Source: Streptomyces sp. NBC_00440
Lineage (GTDB): Bacteria; Actinomycetota; Actinomycetes; Streptomycetales; Streptomycetaceae
Direction of reading: 5' to 3'
Length of the DNA stretch: 64,000 bases
NCBI RefSeq assembly: GCF_036014215.1
Contig: NZ_CP107921.1
Coordinates: 806,001 to 870,000 of the forward strand
The notes under the pieces are model-generated. The model saw only the letters and a program-made list of their open reading frames with translations, was not told the DNA's origin and searched no databases. How positions within the stretch are numbered: the stretch's first letter is position 1; each line of letters begins with the position of its first letter. Below, piece after piece: positions 34,519 through 43,200 of this stretch. The position numbers and the translations under genes were made by a program.

Positions 34519-34727
34519 CAGGATTTCCTCGGCTTCGACTGCGGCTGCACAGGTGGGTGGAGGTCTGGAGAAAATGACACCGCCGGCGCGGTCCTGGGTA
34601 CAGAAACCGGTGCGGAGTCCGTCATCTGGGTGGGTACGGGTGGTGTGTTCGGCCCGGGCGGGGCCGGATCCACGGCCCCCATGAGCTCAGCAGTCATGGG
34701 CTCAGCGGTCATGCGCTCATCCCTCAT
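34518..34727 (-). CDS. 69-residue Pro/Met-rich ORF between phzE-like and ligase II genes
   Basis: Begins [20 protein letters not shown], with a repeated MTAE unit, then a proline-, serine- and threonine-rich tail ending QSKPRKS. Its ATG overlaps the phzE-like stop (ATGA, 34727-34724) and its TGA overlaps the ligase ATG (TGATG, 34520-34516). Such exact coupling at both ends argues that it is translated. No family was recognised, and a disordered adaptor or simple translational relay are both possible. Confidence 0.45.
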   Translation of the reverse strand: MRDERMTAEPMTAELMGAVDPAPPGPNTPPVPTQMTDSAPVSVPRTAPAVSFSPDLHPPVQPQSKPRKS

Positions 34728-36661
34728 GTGCTCAGCACCTCCGCCATGAGCCGTTCCAGGATGCGTACGCCGTCCTGGGTGAGCAGGGACTCGGGGTGGA
34801 ACTGCATCGAGGCGAAGTGGCTGCCACGCAGGCCGTACACCTCGCCCGTACGGGCGTCGCGGCTCACCTCCACGATCCCGGCCGCACCGCAGTCGACCTT
34901 GTCGTGGGAGGAGACCGCGGCGAAGGTGTTGTAGAAGCCGACCCGCTCCCGGAGGCCGAAGAAGTCGATCTCGCGCTGCACGCCCTGGTTCGGGGTGGCC
35001 CGGCGGACCACCTCGAAGCCGGTCTCGCGGCTGAGGAGTTGATGGCTGAGGCAGACGGCGAGGAAGGGCCGCCGCTCGGCGAGCAGGGTCCGTATCGCTG
35101 CCCGCAGGTGTGCGATCTTGGGATGGCCGCCGTCGTGCGGGGAACCGGGGCCCGGCCCCATGATGACGAGGTCCCAGCCGTCGAAGCCGTACGGCTCGTC
35201 GAAGCGACGTACCGTCACGGAGAGCCCCACCGACCGGAGTTGGTGGGCGAGCATCGCGGTGAAGGTGTCCTCCGCGTCGATGACGAGCACCTTGCGGTCG
35301 CTGCCGGACAGCGCGTCGTTCTGTCCGTCCGGGGCAGGTCCGCCGGCCCGGCCGGGCTGCCCGCCGGCGAGCCAGAAGCCGGCGATGGTGTCGTTGCGCT
35401 GTTCCAGCGCAGCCCTGACCTCGGGGTGCGACGCCAGCGTCGCCGGGGCGTCGGCCTGCAGCGCCGCGAGCAGTCCTGCGGCCTTGGCCCGGGTCTCCGC
35501 CACTTCGGAAGCGGGGTCGGAGTGGCGTACGAGCGTCGCGCCGACGCTGATGTTCAGCCGTCCGCCCCCGCCGATGTCGGCGGTACGGATGAGGATCGCG
35601 GAGTCGAGGGCGCGGGCACCGGCCCCGTCCTGCCCGATGAGCGCGACGACCCCGCTGTAGTAGCCGCGGCCCTGCGGCTCGTACGTGTGAATCACCCGGC
35701 AGGCGTTCTCCAGCGGGCTGCCGGTGACGGTGGGCGCGAACATCGTCTCGCGCAGGATCTCGCGCGGATCCCTGGTGCTGTGGCCCTCGATGACGTATTC
35801 GGTGTGCGCGAGGCGCGCCATCTCCTTGAGATAGGGCCCGGTCACCCGGCCGCCCTTCTCGCAGATCCGGGCCATCATCTTCAGTTCCTCGTCGACGACC
35901 ATGTAGAGCTCGTCGGCCTCCTTGCGGTCGGCGAGGAACTCCATCACGCCGGGCAGGGTGGGCCCCGAAGGCGGGTAGCGGTAGGTGCCGCTGACGGGGT
36001 TCATCACGGCGGTTCCGTCGCGCAGGCTGACGTGACACTCCGGTGTGGCACCGACGAACGTCCGCGTCCCGGTGTGCACGATGAACGTCCAGTACGCGCC
36101 CGACTCCCCCACCAGCAACCTCCGGAAGAGGGTGAGCGCACTGTGCGGCGTGTAACCGGTGATATCGGCCACGAACGTGCGCTTGAGGACGAAGTTGGCC
36201 CCGGCGCCCTGGCCGATCTCGTCAGCGATCACCCGGCGGACGGTGTCGGCGTAGGTGTCGTCGTCGATGTCGAAGTGCCCGCCCGCCAGCTCGATGGGCG
36301 CGTCCGGGATCCGGGACAGCGCTTCGGTGACCGGAGTGGTCGTCTGGTCGACGACGGTCATGGCGATCAGCGGTGCGCCGTCGTCGGTGCAGACGAAGCC
36401 GCGCTCGGCGATCTGGCGGTAGGGGACGAGGACCAGCATCTCGTGCCGGGGAGCACCCGGCCGGCCGGCCGCGTCCGGCAGCGGGATCTCGGCGAGCGTG
36501 GCGGGTGTCGAGACCTCGCCGAGCAGGACGTCCAGCGTTCCCCGGCCGGACGCCTCGGGACGGTGGAGCAGCGCGAACGGCGGCGGCCGGTCACTGAGTA
36601 CCTGTCCGAGCAGGTCGGGGCCGCCCGGGGGAAGGGGGGCGCGCTCTCGGGTTCCGGTCAC
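34724..36661 (-). CDS. phzE: PhzE-like 2-amino-2-deoxyisochorismate synthase
   Basis: A 645-residue fusion of a chorismate-binding synthase (about residues 1-430; [53 protein letters not shown]) and a glutamine amidotransferase (about 460-645; AVCLSHQLL with the nucleophile Cys, FHPES with the His-Glu). This is the PhzE arrangement, not that of TrpE. It converts chorismate and glutamine-derived ammonia to 2-amino-2-deoxyisochorismate. The GTG start overlaps the phzD-like stop (GTGA). With PhzD and the SDR it defines a route to 3-hydroxyanthranilate; phenazine genes phzB, phzF and phzG are absent. Confidence 0.9.
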   Translation of the reverse strand: MTGTRERAPLPPGGPDLLGQVLSDRPPPFALLHRPEASGRGTLDVLLGEVSTPATLAEIPLPDAAGRPGAPRHEMLVLVPYRQIAERGFVCTDDGAPLIAMTVVDQTTTPVTEALSRIPDAPIELAGGHFDIDDDTYADTVRRVIADEIGQGAGANFVLKRTFVADITGYTPHSALTLFRRLLVGESGAYWTFIVHTGTRTFVGATPECHVSLRDGTAVMNPVSGTYRYPPSGPTLPGVMEFLADRKEADELYMVVDEELKMMARICEKGGRVTGPYLKEMARLAHTEYVIEGHSTRDPREILRETMFAPTVTGSPLENACRVIHTYEPQGRGYYSGVVALIGQDGAGARALDSAILIRTADIGGGGRLNISVGATLVRHSDPASEVAETRAKAAGLLAALQADAPATLASHPEVRAALEQRNDTIAGFWLAGGQPGRAGGPAPDGQNDALSGSDRKVLVIDAEDTFTAMLAHQLRSVGLSVTVRRFDEPYGFDGWDLVIMGPGPGSPHDGGHPKIAHLRAAIRTLLAERRPFLAVCLSHQLLSRETGFEVVRRATPNQGVQREIDFFGLRERVGFYNTFAAVSSHDKVDCGAAGIVEVSRDARTGEVYGLRGSHFASMQFHPESLLTQDGVRILERLMAEVLST

Positions 36662-37281
36662 AGCAGGACTTCCTTGGTCGTGACCGCCATCGCACAGCGT
36701 CTCGCCGCGTACTCGACGGCCTGTCGGTGCTGGTCCGCGGAGAAGTCGGCGACGGCGTCCGCGACCAGGAATGCCTGGATGTCGTTGGTGAACGCGTCGA
36801 CGGCGCTCATGAGCACTCCGACGTGTGCGTACACGCCACAGATGATCAGTTGGTCACGGCCGGCCTGACGCATGTGTTTCAGCAGGTCGGAGCGGAAGAA
36901 GGCGCTGTAGCGCCACTTGGTGAACACCCAGTCGCCGGGGACCGGGGCCAGCGGCTCGACGACCTCCCGGTCGGCGGGGGCGGTACGCATGCCCGGTCCC
37001 CAGAAGTCGGCGAGCAGGCCGCGCTGTTGCTCGGTCATCCCGCCGGGCTGCGCCGTGTACGCCACGGGGACGCCGAGCGCCGCACAGCGGTCCCGTAACT
37101 CCGCCGCGTTGCGGACGAGTTCGTCGCGCAGGGCGTCGGGCAGGGGCTTCAGGAAGTAACGCTGCATGTCGTGAACGAGCAGTACGGCCCGCTCCGGGTC
37201 GGCGGTCCACCCTGCGACATTGGCGGGGAGATCGGCCGACGTCGGCATCGGGTACGGCTCAATACGGGGTATGCCGGGCAA
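36658..37281 (-). CDS. phzD: PhzD-like isochorismatase
   Basis: 207 residues from the TTG at 37281, the same length as characterised PhzD proteins, and the N-terminus ([20 protein letters not shown]) aligns from there; GGAG lies 7 bases upstream. The catalytic Asp is in [10 protein letters not shown] and the Lys in [18 protein letters not shown] replaces the Cys nucleophile region of other cysteine-hydrolase-fold members, as in PhzD. It hydrolyses the vinyl ether of 2-amino-2-deoxyisochorismate to trans-2,3-dihydro-3-hydroxyanthranilate and pyruvate. It is coupled to phzE by GTGA. Confidence 0.92.
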   Translation of the reverse strand: MPGIPRIEPYPMPTSADLPANVAGWTADPERAVLLVHDMQRYFLKPLPDALRDELVRNAAELRDRCAALGVPVAYTAQPGGMTEQQRGLLADFWGPGMRTAPADREVVEPLAPVPGDWVFTKWRYSAFFRSDLLKHMRQAGRDQLIICGVYAHVGVLMSAVDAFTNDIQAFLVADAVADFSADQHRQAVEYAARRCAMAVTTKEVLL

Positions 37282-37315
37282 GGTCCTTCTCCGCTGGTTG
37301 GGGTCAGTCGGTCGG

Positions 37316-38086
37316 TCAGACACCGAGTGCGGCACCCCCGTCGACCGTCAGGTCGTGCAGGGTGATGTGCGAGGACTGGTCCGAGAGGAGGAAGACGACG
37401 GCGTCGGCGATGTTCGACGGGCGGGCCAACCTGCCGAGCGGGATGCCCACCCGGAAAGCTTCGGGCCGGCCTTCGATGGTGCCCTTGGGCCCGCTCTCGT
37501 CCTGCCACATCGAGGTGAGCATCGGAGTCTCGGTCGAGCCGGGTGCGACCACGTTGCAGCGGATGCCGTGCCGTGCCAGTTCCAGGCCGAGGCTCTTGGT
37601 GAACATGGACGCCGCCGCCTTCGACGCGGCGTATGCGGCCATGTCCGTGCGGGGGGTGCCGGCGGCGTTCGACGCGACGGTGACGATGCCGCCGCGCGAG
37701 CGGGGGACCATCCGGTTGGCGACCGCCCGGCACATATGGAAGACGCCGGTGGTGTTGACCGCGAACGTCGACAGCCAGTCCTCGTCGGTGAGGCTCCGGG
37801 CCTCCCCCAGGCGCAGCACACCGGCCGCATTGACGAGATAGTCCACGGGCCCCAGCTCCGACTCGACGCTCTCGACCGTCGATTCGACGTCCGGGCCGCT
37901 CGTCACGTCGCAGACGAATCCGGCGACCTGATGCCCTTCGGCGACGAGACCGCCCACCGTGCGCCGGAGGCGGTCGCCGTCCTGGTCGACGGCGGCGATC
38001 CGCACACCGCGCTCCCCCAGTGCCCGGACCACTGCTTCACCGATTCCGCCGGCTGCCCCCGTGACGAGGGCGATCCTGCTCTCCAT
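37316..38086 (-). CDS. SDR dehydrogenase, EntA/DhbA-like, predicted to form 3-hydroxyanthranilate
   Basis: A 256-residue classical short-chain dehydrogenase: cofactor loop [17 protein letters not shown], catalytic YAASK with upstream Ser (VASNAAG region), and [13 protein letters not shown]. It is closest in pattern to 2,3-dihydro-2,3-dihydroxybenzoate dehydrogenases. Beside PhzE and PhzD the expected reaction is NAD-dependent aromatisation of 2,3-dihydro-3-hydroxyanthranilate to 3-hydroxyanthranilate, as in benzoxazole-type pathways. ATG 38086 has AGGAGG upstream. A 34-bp gap to phzD indicates one operon. Three 22-bp repeats lie just upstream. Confidence 0.85.
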   Translation of the reverse strand: MESRIALVTGAAGGIGEAVVRALGERGVRIAAVDQDGDRLRRTVGGLVAEGHQVAGFVCDVTSGPDVESTVESVESELGPVDYLVNAAGVLRLGEARSLTDEDWLSTFAVNTTGVFHMCRAVANRMVPRSRGGIVTVASNAAGTPRTDMAAYAASKAAASMFTKSLGLELARHGIRCNVVAPGSTETPMLTSMWQDESGPKGTIEGRPEAFRVGIPLGRLARPSNIADAVVFLLSDQSSHITLHDLTVDGGAALGV

Positions 38087-38112
38087 GCCTCGGACCTCCT
38101 GTGATGGTGTGC

Positions 38113-38178
38113 GCGCTGACGCGGCCTGCACTGCGTGCCGACGCGGTCTGCGCTGCGTGCTGACGCGGTCTGTACGGC
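38113..38178. repeat. Three tandem 22-bp repeats upstream of the SDR-phzD-phzE operon
   Basis: Units at 38113-38134, 38135-38156 and 38157-38178 share the core (C/T)GACGCGG(C/T)CTG. A 22-bp period (two helical turns) places every unit on the same face of the DNA, 27 to 92 bp before the SDR start on the minus strand. This may be an activator-binding array. Confidence 0.5.
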
Positions 38179-38188
38179 GGCGGAGACG

Positions 38189-38809
38189 TCAGGCGGCCTG
38201 GAAGCCCCGCTTGAGGGCGGCTGCGATCCCGGCGACCCGGCGGGCCTGGAACTCCATGGCCGCGAGGTTCTCCTCGCTGACGTTGCCGGGCTGGTTGCCG
38301 GAGACGCTGCTGACCCCGTACGGGTTGCCGTTGCCCGGTGTGGTCAGGACCGGGTCCGTGGCGCCGGTCGGGACGATGATCGCGCCCCAGTGGTAGTAGG
38401 TGTTGTTCAGCGCGAGGATGGTGCTCTCCTGCCCGCTGTGCGCGGCGGCCGTGGAGGTGAACGAGGAGACGACCTTGTTCACCAGCCTGCCCTGGAGCGA
38501 CAGCCCCACCGTGGTGTCGAGGAACTGCTTGAGCTGCGCGGCGGGGAGACCGAAACGGGTCGGCGTGCCGAACAGGATCGCGTCCGCCCACTCCAGGTCG
38601 TCCAGTGCGGCCAGGGGTACATCGCGGGTGGCTTCCAGATGTGCGGCCCAGGCGTCGTTCCCGGCCTCCACCTGCGACTGCGGAAACACTTCCGCCACCC
38701 GGCGCAGGCGCACTTCGGCGCCCGTCTTCCTCGCGGAGACTGCTGCGGCGTCGGCCAGCCGGTGCACGTTCCCGGTTGACGAGTAATAGACCACGGCGAC
38801 GTTCAACAT
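38189..38809 (-). CDS. wrbA: WrbA-like flavodoxin NAD(P)H:quinone oxidoreductase
   Basis: A 206-residue flavodoxin-fold protein. The FMN phosphate loop is YYSSTGNVHRLADA and the isoalloxazine loop is FGTPTRFGLPAAQLK. GGGGGAGC precedes the ATG at 38809. WrbA enzymes reduce quinones by two electrons using NAD(P)H. In a pathway expected to give aminophenol or quinone-type intermediates it could keep them reduced. It is the first gene of the leftward arm and is divergent from the PucR-type regulator. Confidence 0.88.
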   Translation of the reverse strand: MLNVAVVYYSSTGNVHRLADAAAVSARKTGAEVRLRRVAEVFPQSQVEAGNDAWAAHLEATRDVPLAALDDLEWADAILFGTPTRFGLPAAQLKQFLDTTVGLSLQGRLVNKVVSSFTSTAAAHSGQESTILALNNTYYHWGAIIVPTGATDPVLTTPGNGNPYGVSSVSGNQPGNVSEENLAAMEFQARRVAGIAAALKRGFQAA

Positions 38810-39133
38810 GGCGCTCCCCCTCAGTGGATGGACAAGGCGCACGGGGGCCCGGCCGGCCGGGAGGGCGGGCCCGCTTCGCATTGCCCCGATCCTGTGACGT
38901 GGACGGAGCACCCGCCAAGGCCGGTCGGCGCAATCCGTCAAGTGGCGGCTACTCCATCAGGTTTCCGGCGCGAACGGCGCGGTCACCGGGGGCCGGGCGC
39001 AGGCCGGGCCGTACCCGGTTCACCCCACCGTCCGCCATTCAACAAACTGTTGACTCTGTCAGGTCGGCTGCGTAGGTTCCGAGGGGCTGCGCAAAGGGGA
39101 ACGCAGCTGCGAGAGCATGACAAAGGGAGCATC
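38810..39133. promoter_or_regulatory. Divergent regulatory region between wrbA-like and PucR-type genes
   Basis: 324 bp without a gene. For the rightward gene, TTGACT (39050-39055) and TAGGTT (39073-39078) are spaced by 17 bp, a good promoter about 50 bp before the TTG start. TGAC-TCT-GTCA (39051-39061) is a palindrome overlapping its -35, a candidate autoregulatory operator. I see no equally clear promoter for the leftward operon. Confidence 0.55.
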
Positions 39134-41152
39134 TTGTCGCAGATCAGTGTGGGGTCCGGCGCGCTCGCCGTGCTGGAGTTACTGGCCGAAGAAGCACCGG
39201 TGGAGCAGGTGGAAGCACTGGTGGCGCAAGCCCTTGAGGGGGGTGTCGCCGACGCGGAGCGGGATGTGCTGAAGCGGGCCGGGGGGCTGGCTCTGCGGAT
39301 CCACGCACAGTCGGGCCGGCGTCAGCAGCGGGAGATGGGACTGTCCGCCCTCGTCGACACCGCACGTGAGCTCGCCATGTCACAGGAACTGGACGCCGTC
39401 CTCAATGTCGTCACGCGCCGGGCCCGACTACTGCTCGGCCTCGACCTGGCCTTCGTCTGCTTCCCTGCCGAGGAGCAGGGGTTCGTACACGTCCGCAGCT
39501 CCGACGGTCACACATCGACCGGCACGGTGGGCCTGCGGCTGCCGGCCAACGCGGGGCCGATCGGGGAGGTGCTCTTCAACTCCGCCCCGTTCTGGACGCC
39601 CGACTACCCCGCCGACAAGCGGTTCCACCACCACCCCGCCTTCGACGAGATGGCCGGGGCCGAGGCGCTGCGCGCGATCGTGGCGGTGCCGCTGAGTCAC
39701 GGCACGCGGCCGGTCGGCGTCCTCTGTGCCGCCGACCGGAACGTGCGTCACTTCAGCGCCGACGAAATCTCGCTCATGAGCTCCCTGGGAGAGCTCGCGG
39801 GCGCGGCCATCGAGCGAGCACGCCTGCTCGACGCGGCCACGGTCGCGGCGCTGGAGGGGCCCGCCCTGCGCCAGGAACGCGAACTGAGCGAGATGCAGGG
39901 CCTGTTCACCGGGCTGGTACTGAACGGCGGAGGCCCGCAGCCCCTCCTCGCAGAGCTGGCCCGCCGGCTGGACGGAGCTGTGCGGGTCCACGCCCTGGAC
40001 GGCACTTTCCTCGCCACGGCCGGTGAGCCGCCGGACATCGGTGAGACCACGGACCCTCCTGCCGCCTCCGATCCGGCTACTTCACAGGCGCGGGCCGCCG
40101 GTGAACCCGTCGCGATGGCCGACGGTTCCTGGGCCGCACCGATCGTCGCGGGCGAGGAGCACCTCGGCACCCTTCTCATGTTCCCGGGGCACCGGCTCAC
40201 CGCGTTCGACGAGCGGTTACTGGGGCTTGGCGCGCGGTTCACCGCCATCGCGCTGCTCCTGGAGGCAGGCCGGAGCGCCGGCGCCCACGGCCGGGTCCGG
40301 CACAGTCTCCTGGACGACCTGCTGGCGCTCGCCGGGGGCCCGCCCCCGCTCCTGGAGGCGCGCGCCCGTCGCTGCGGTGTCGACCTGGACAAGCCGCACA
40401 TCGTGGTCATCGCCCGCCCCGAGAAGGCGTTCGGGGGCGAGTTGAGCGCCTGGGCGCTCTCGTACACGCAGCGCGTGAACGGGCTCATGAGCATGCGCAA
40501 GGACTCCGTCGTGCTCCTTCTCGCGGGCAACGAAGCGGGAGCCACCGCCCGGGCCGTCCATACCGAGCTGTCCCCGCTGCTCGACCAGCGTGTGACGGTG
40601 GCGGCGGCAGGACCGGTGGCCGAAGCCCTGTCGGTCACCGGTGCCCACCAGGAGGCCAAGCGCTGCCTCGACGCGATGATCTCTCTCGGAGCCGTCGGCC
40701 GTGCCGCCTCCCCACGCGAACTGGGCGGCCTCGGCGTACTCCTGTCGGGCAGTCATGACGTCGGCGCGTTCATCGACGCCACGATAGGACCGGTCGCCGA
40801 CTACGACCGGCAGCGCCTCACCGCGCTCGTCCCCACCCTGGAGGCGTACTTCGAGACGGGCTCCAGCCCGACGTATGCAGCCGAGCGACTGCATGTGCAC
40901 CCCAATACGGTGACCCGGCGGCTGGAGCGCATAGGCGAGTTGCTGGGTCCCGGCTGGCAGCAGCCGGAGCGGGCGTTCGAGGTACAACTCGCCCTTCGCC
41001 TCTCCCGTATCCGCCATGCCCTGCGGGGTGGCGGGCTGTCGTCCGCCGCCACCGTTCCCGCGGGCCCGGACGTCTGGCGCCCCCCGCGGCGTCGCCCGCG
41101 CGACGTCACGAAGCCCGGCACTGCCGTTCTGCCGCGCCGGCCACGGCGGTGA
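39134..41152 (+). CDS. PucR/CdaR-type regulator with GAF domain, two TTA codons
   Basis: A 672-residue regulator from TTG 39134 (GGGAG 5 bases upstream). A GAF sensor domain spans about residues 85-235 (LDAVLNVVTRRARLLLGLDL, ALRAIVAVPLSHGTRPVGVL). A CdaR-like central part follows, then a C-terminal PucR helix-turn-helix (SSPTYAAERLHVHPNTVTRR). Codons 16 and 362 are TTA, which in Streptomyces need the bldA tRNA. Being divergent from the leftward arm, it is the best candidate for pathway-specific activation and would tie expression to development. The ligand of the GAF domain is unknown. Its 3' end overlaps the transposase-like gene by 47 bp. Confidence 0.85.
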   Translation: MSQISVGSGALAVLELLAEEAPVEQVEALVAQALEGGVADAERDVLKRAGGLALRIHAQSGRRQQREMGLSALVDTARELAMSQELDAVLNVVTRRARLLLGLDLAFVCFPAEEQGFVHVRSSDGHTSTGTVGLRLPANAGPIGEVLFNSAPFWTPDYPADKRFHHHPAFDEMAGAEALRAIVAVPLSHGTRPVGVLCAADRNVRHFSADEISLMSSLGELAGAAIERARLLDAATVAALEGPALRQERELSEMQGLFTGLVLNGGGPQPLLAELARRLDGAVRVHALDGTFLATAGEPPDIGETTDPPAASDPATSQARAAGEPVAMADGSWAAPIVAGEEHLGTLLMFPGHRLTAFDERLLGLGARFTAIALLLEAGRSAGAHGRVRHSLLDDLLALAGGPPPLLEARARRCGVDLDKPHIVVIARPEKAFGGELSAWALSYTQRVNGLMSMRKDSVVLLLAGNEAGATARAVHTELSPLLDQRVTVAAAGPVAEALSVTGAHQEAKRCLDAMISLGAVGRAASPRELGGLGVLLSGSHDVGAFIDATIGPVADYDRQRLTALVPTLEAYFETGSSPTYAAERLHVHPNTVTRRLERIGELLGPGWQQPERAFEVQLALRLSRIRHALRGGGLSSAATVPAGPDVWRPPRRRPRDVTKPGTAVLPRRPRR

Positions 41153-42332
41153 TCGCGTGGGCGGCCGAGGCCAGGGTGATGTGCCGGTGCCAGCCTCCGA
41201 AGGAGCGGCCCGCGTAGTCCCGGACCCCCACATGATCGGCGATCTCGGCGCAGTCGCGGTCGACCCGGGCGATCAGCTTGCTCAGCCGCAGCAGGGCGCC
41301 GGGCTGCACATGGGTCAGGTCCGTGAGCCAGAGCCCGGTGGGCCAGCGCCCGCTGTCCCTCCACTCACCGAGCAGCAACAGACCACGCCGGTCGCCGGCT
41401 CGCTCAGGAGCCGCTGAGCGGGACGCGCGGGCGGGCAGCGCGACGCGCAGGGCCGCCACCAGACTGGTCCGGGACGCCGCCGCCGGGCCGTGGTCGGTCC
41501 AGACGGCCTGACGCCGCAACTCCTTCGCCGCGCCCATGATCTGGTACGCGGGGAGCTCGCTGCGCCGGGCCTGCGCCGTCGCCTCCGCTGCCGCCAGCAG
41601 CTGAGTGCCACTCACCCTGATCAGGAACGGCAGTCCCGCGGCACGCAGTTGGCGCACCGTGGTGGCGGCGTCCGTCTCGCGCGAGTCCAGCACCACCGGG
41701 AGTAGGGGCAGCCCGTGTTCCACGACCAGTTCCCGGCACACTTCGATCGCGCACTCGCCCAGCGTCTCCTCCGGACTCAGCGATTCGGGAATCGAAGCCC
41801 GGACCCTGCGTTGCCCGTCGTCGAGCCACGTACCGGACAGGTGCAGCCGCCAGTTGACCGGACTGCTCATCCGGTCGGACGCCGCCCAGACCCCGAAAGC
41901 CTGCTGGGCGTTGAGTACCTGGCCGAAGGCGGGGAAGTACCGCCGGTCGACACCGACGGAGTGCTCACCGGCCTTCGGAATGATCATCGGTCGTACCACC
42001 CACGCACTGGGGAGCGCGGCGCGCGCCAGATACCGGGCGAGCTGCCCGCGGACCTCCGCCCAGTCCCAGGTGGAACTGCTGATGAAGTGGTGCAATCCCT
42101 GTTCGGTGGTCGCCCCACCGGTCAGCGCGGCCATGTTCCGGATCGATTTGCGTCCCTCGGCTGCCAGGAGACCGCGTACGTACTCCACACCCCGCCTGCG
42201 CTGGTCCCGCCGCGGCAGGGACGCGAAGAGCACCGAGCACAGTTCGGTGAGCACTTCCTCCTGGGCTCCGGCGTGGATGGATGCGTACGCCTCTCTCTGC
42301 ACGTCTTGCGCGCACAGGGCAACACCGGACAT
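41106..42332 (-). CDS. IS701-like transposase-derived protein with degenerate catalytic site
   Basis: A 408-residue protein with the IS701/DDE fold: RRRGVEYVRGLLAAEGRKSI, IPKAGEHSVGVDRRYF, VNWRLHLSGTWL, RRVRASIPES, and near the end GRSFGGWHRHITLASAAHAI. Where active IS701 enzymes have a DDTGFPK-type first aspartate motif, this one reads VRPMIIPKAG. The second-Asp region is VLDSRETD and the late acidic helix is IARVDRDCAEIADH. The frame is nonetheless intact over full length and I found no terminal repeats around it. A domesticated, non-transposing role is likely, possibly regulatory. ATG 42332 has GAGGTAGATCA upstream. Confidence 0.75.
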   Translation of the reverse strand: MSGVALCAQDVQREAYASIHAGAQEEVLTELCSVLFASLPRRDQRRRGVEYVRGLLAAEGRKSIRNMAALTGGATTEQGLHHFISSSTWDWAEVRGQLARYLARAALPSAWVVRPMIIPKAGEHSVGVDRRYFPAFGQVLNAQQAFGVWAASDRMSSPVNWRLHLSGTWLDDGQRRVRASIPESLSPEETLGECAIEVCRELVVEHGLPLLPVVLDSRETDAATTVRQLRAAGLPFLIRVSGTQLLAAAEATAQARRSELPAYQIMGAAKELRRQAVWTDHGPAAASRTSLVAALRVALPARASRSAAPERAGDRRGLLLLGEWRDSGRWPTGLWLTDLTHVQPGALLRLSKLIARVDRDCAEIADHVGVRDYAGRSFGGWHRHITLASAAHAITAVAGAAERQCRAS

Positions 42333-42515
42333 TGATCTACCTCATCTCGTCTCCCGCACGGGACAACCGTGTGTGAACGCCGTTCCTCAACGGTGCGGGG
42401 TACTGCCTGGTAGCTCATAGGTATTCAGGACACACTGCTGAGGCGCGCTCCGGTGACCTGGCCACCGTCGCGGGGCGGCACACGGGGACGACACCGGCGG
42501 GACGTGGCCGGGGTT

Positions 42516-43142
42516 TCAGATGTCGCCGTACGCCTCGCTGCCGAGTTCCAGCGACGCGGCCCCGGCCGTGCTGTCGGCGAGCCAGGCCCGGAAGCTCCCG
42601 ACATCCGCGTCCGGCAGTGCGATGTCGATCGTCACCGCCTCCGCGTAGCGGACCTCGCGCACGACGCGACCGGTGGCCCGCAGGTCGTTCTCCAGCTTGC
42701 CCGCGCGCTGGTGGTCGACGGTGACCGTGGCCAGCCGGTAGCGCTGCCTGACGATGGTGCCCAGCTCGTCGAGGGCCTCTCCGACAGCTCCGCCGTAGGC
42801 CCGGATCAGCCCGCCCGCCCCCAGCTTCACCCCGCCGAAGTAGCGGGTGACAACGGCGACGGCGTACCGGACCTCGCGTCGCAGCAGCATCTGGAGCATC
42901 GGCACACCGGCGGTCCCGCCGGGCTCACCGTCGTCGCCGGCTTTCTGTACGGAGGCGTCGGCACCGATGACGTACGCGAAGCAGTGGTGGGACGCGCCGG
43001 GGTGCTCCCTGCGGATGCGTGCGAGGAAGGCCTGTGCCTCCTCCTCGGTCGCGGCGGGGGCCAGTGCGCAGATGAAGCGCGATCTGTTGACCTCGGTCTC
43101 GTGCACACCCTCGCGGGCGACTGTCCGGTACTGCTCCTGCAT
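42516..43142 (-). CDS. YigZ/IMPACT family protein
   Basis: A 208-residue UPF0029/IMPACT protein: NRSRFICALAPA, HHCFAYVIGADAS, DDGEPGGTAGVPMLQML and AVVTRYFGGVKLGAGGLIRA are the family signatures. The C-terminal DUF1949-like domain follows. Family members bind RNA or ribosome-associated proteins, and the eukaryotic relative IMPACT modulates translation-stress signalling; the bacterial role is poorly defined. It is a stand-alone gene, divergent from the CoA-binding protein. Confidence 0.92.
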   Translation of the reverse strand: MQEQYRTVAREGVHETEVNRSRFICALAPAATEEEAQAFLARIRREHPGASHHCFAYVIGADASVQKAGDDGEPGGTAGVPMLQMLLRREVRYAVAVVTRYFGGVKLGAGGLIRAYGGAVGEALDELGTIVRQRYRLATVTVDHQRAGKLENDLRATGRVVREVRYAEAVTIDIALPDADVGSFRAWLADSTAGAASLELGSEAYGDI

Positions 43143-43200
43143 CGGACCAGCCTATGCGGCCCTGCGGGAACAGTCCTGGCGGGTACGCCGTTGTCCAGTC

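Noticed and set aside
34724..38086. Phenazine biosynthesis cluster
   Set aside because: PhzE and PhzD are present but there is no phzF, phzA/B or phzG, and an EntA-like SDR follows instead, which fits 3-hydroxyanthranilate formation.
36658..38086. 2,3-dihydroxybenzoate (catechol siderophore) pathway
   Set aside because: The chorismate enzyme is an amidotransferase fusion (PhzE type), the isochorismatase is PhzD length with no aryl-carrier domain, and no DHB-AMP ligase/NRPS genes are present.
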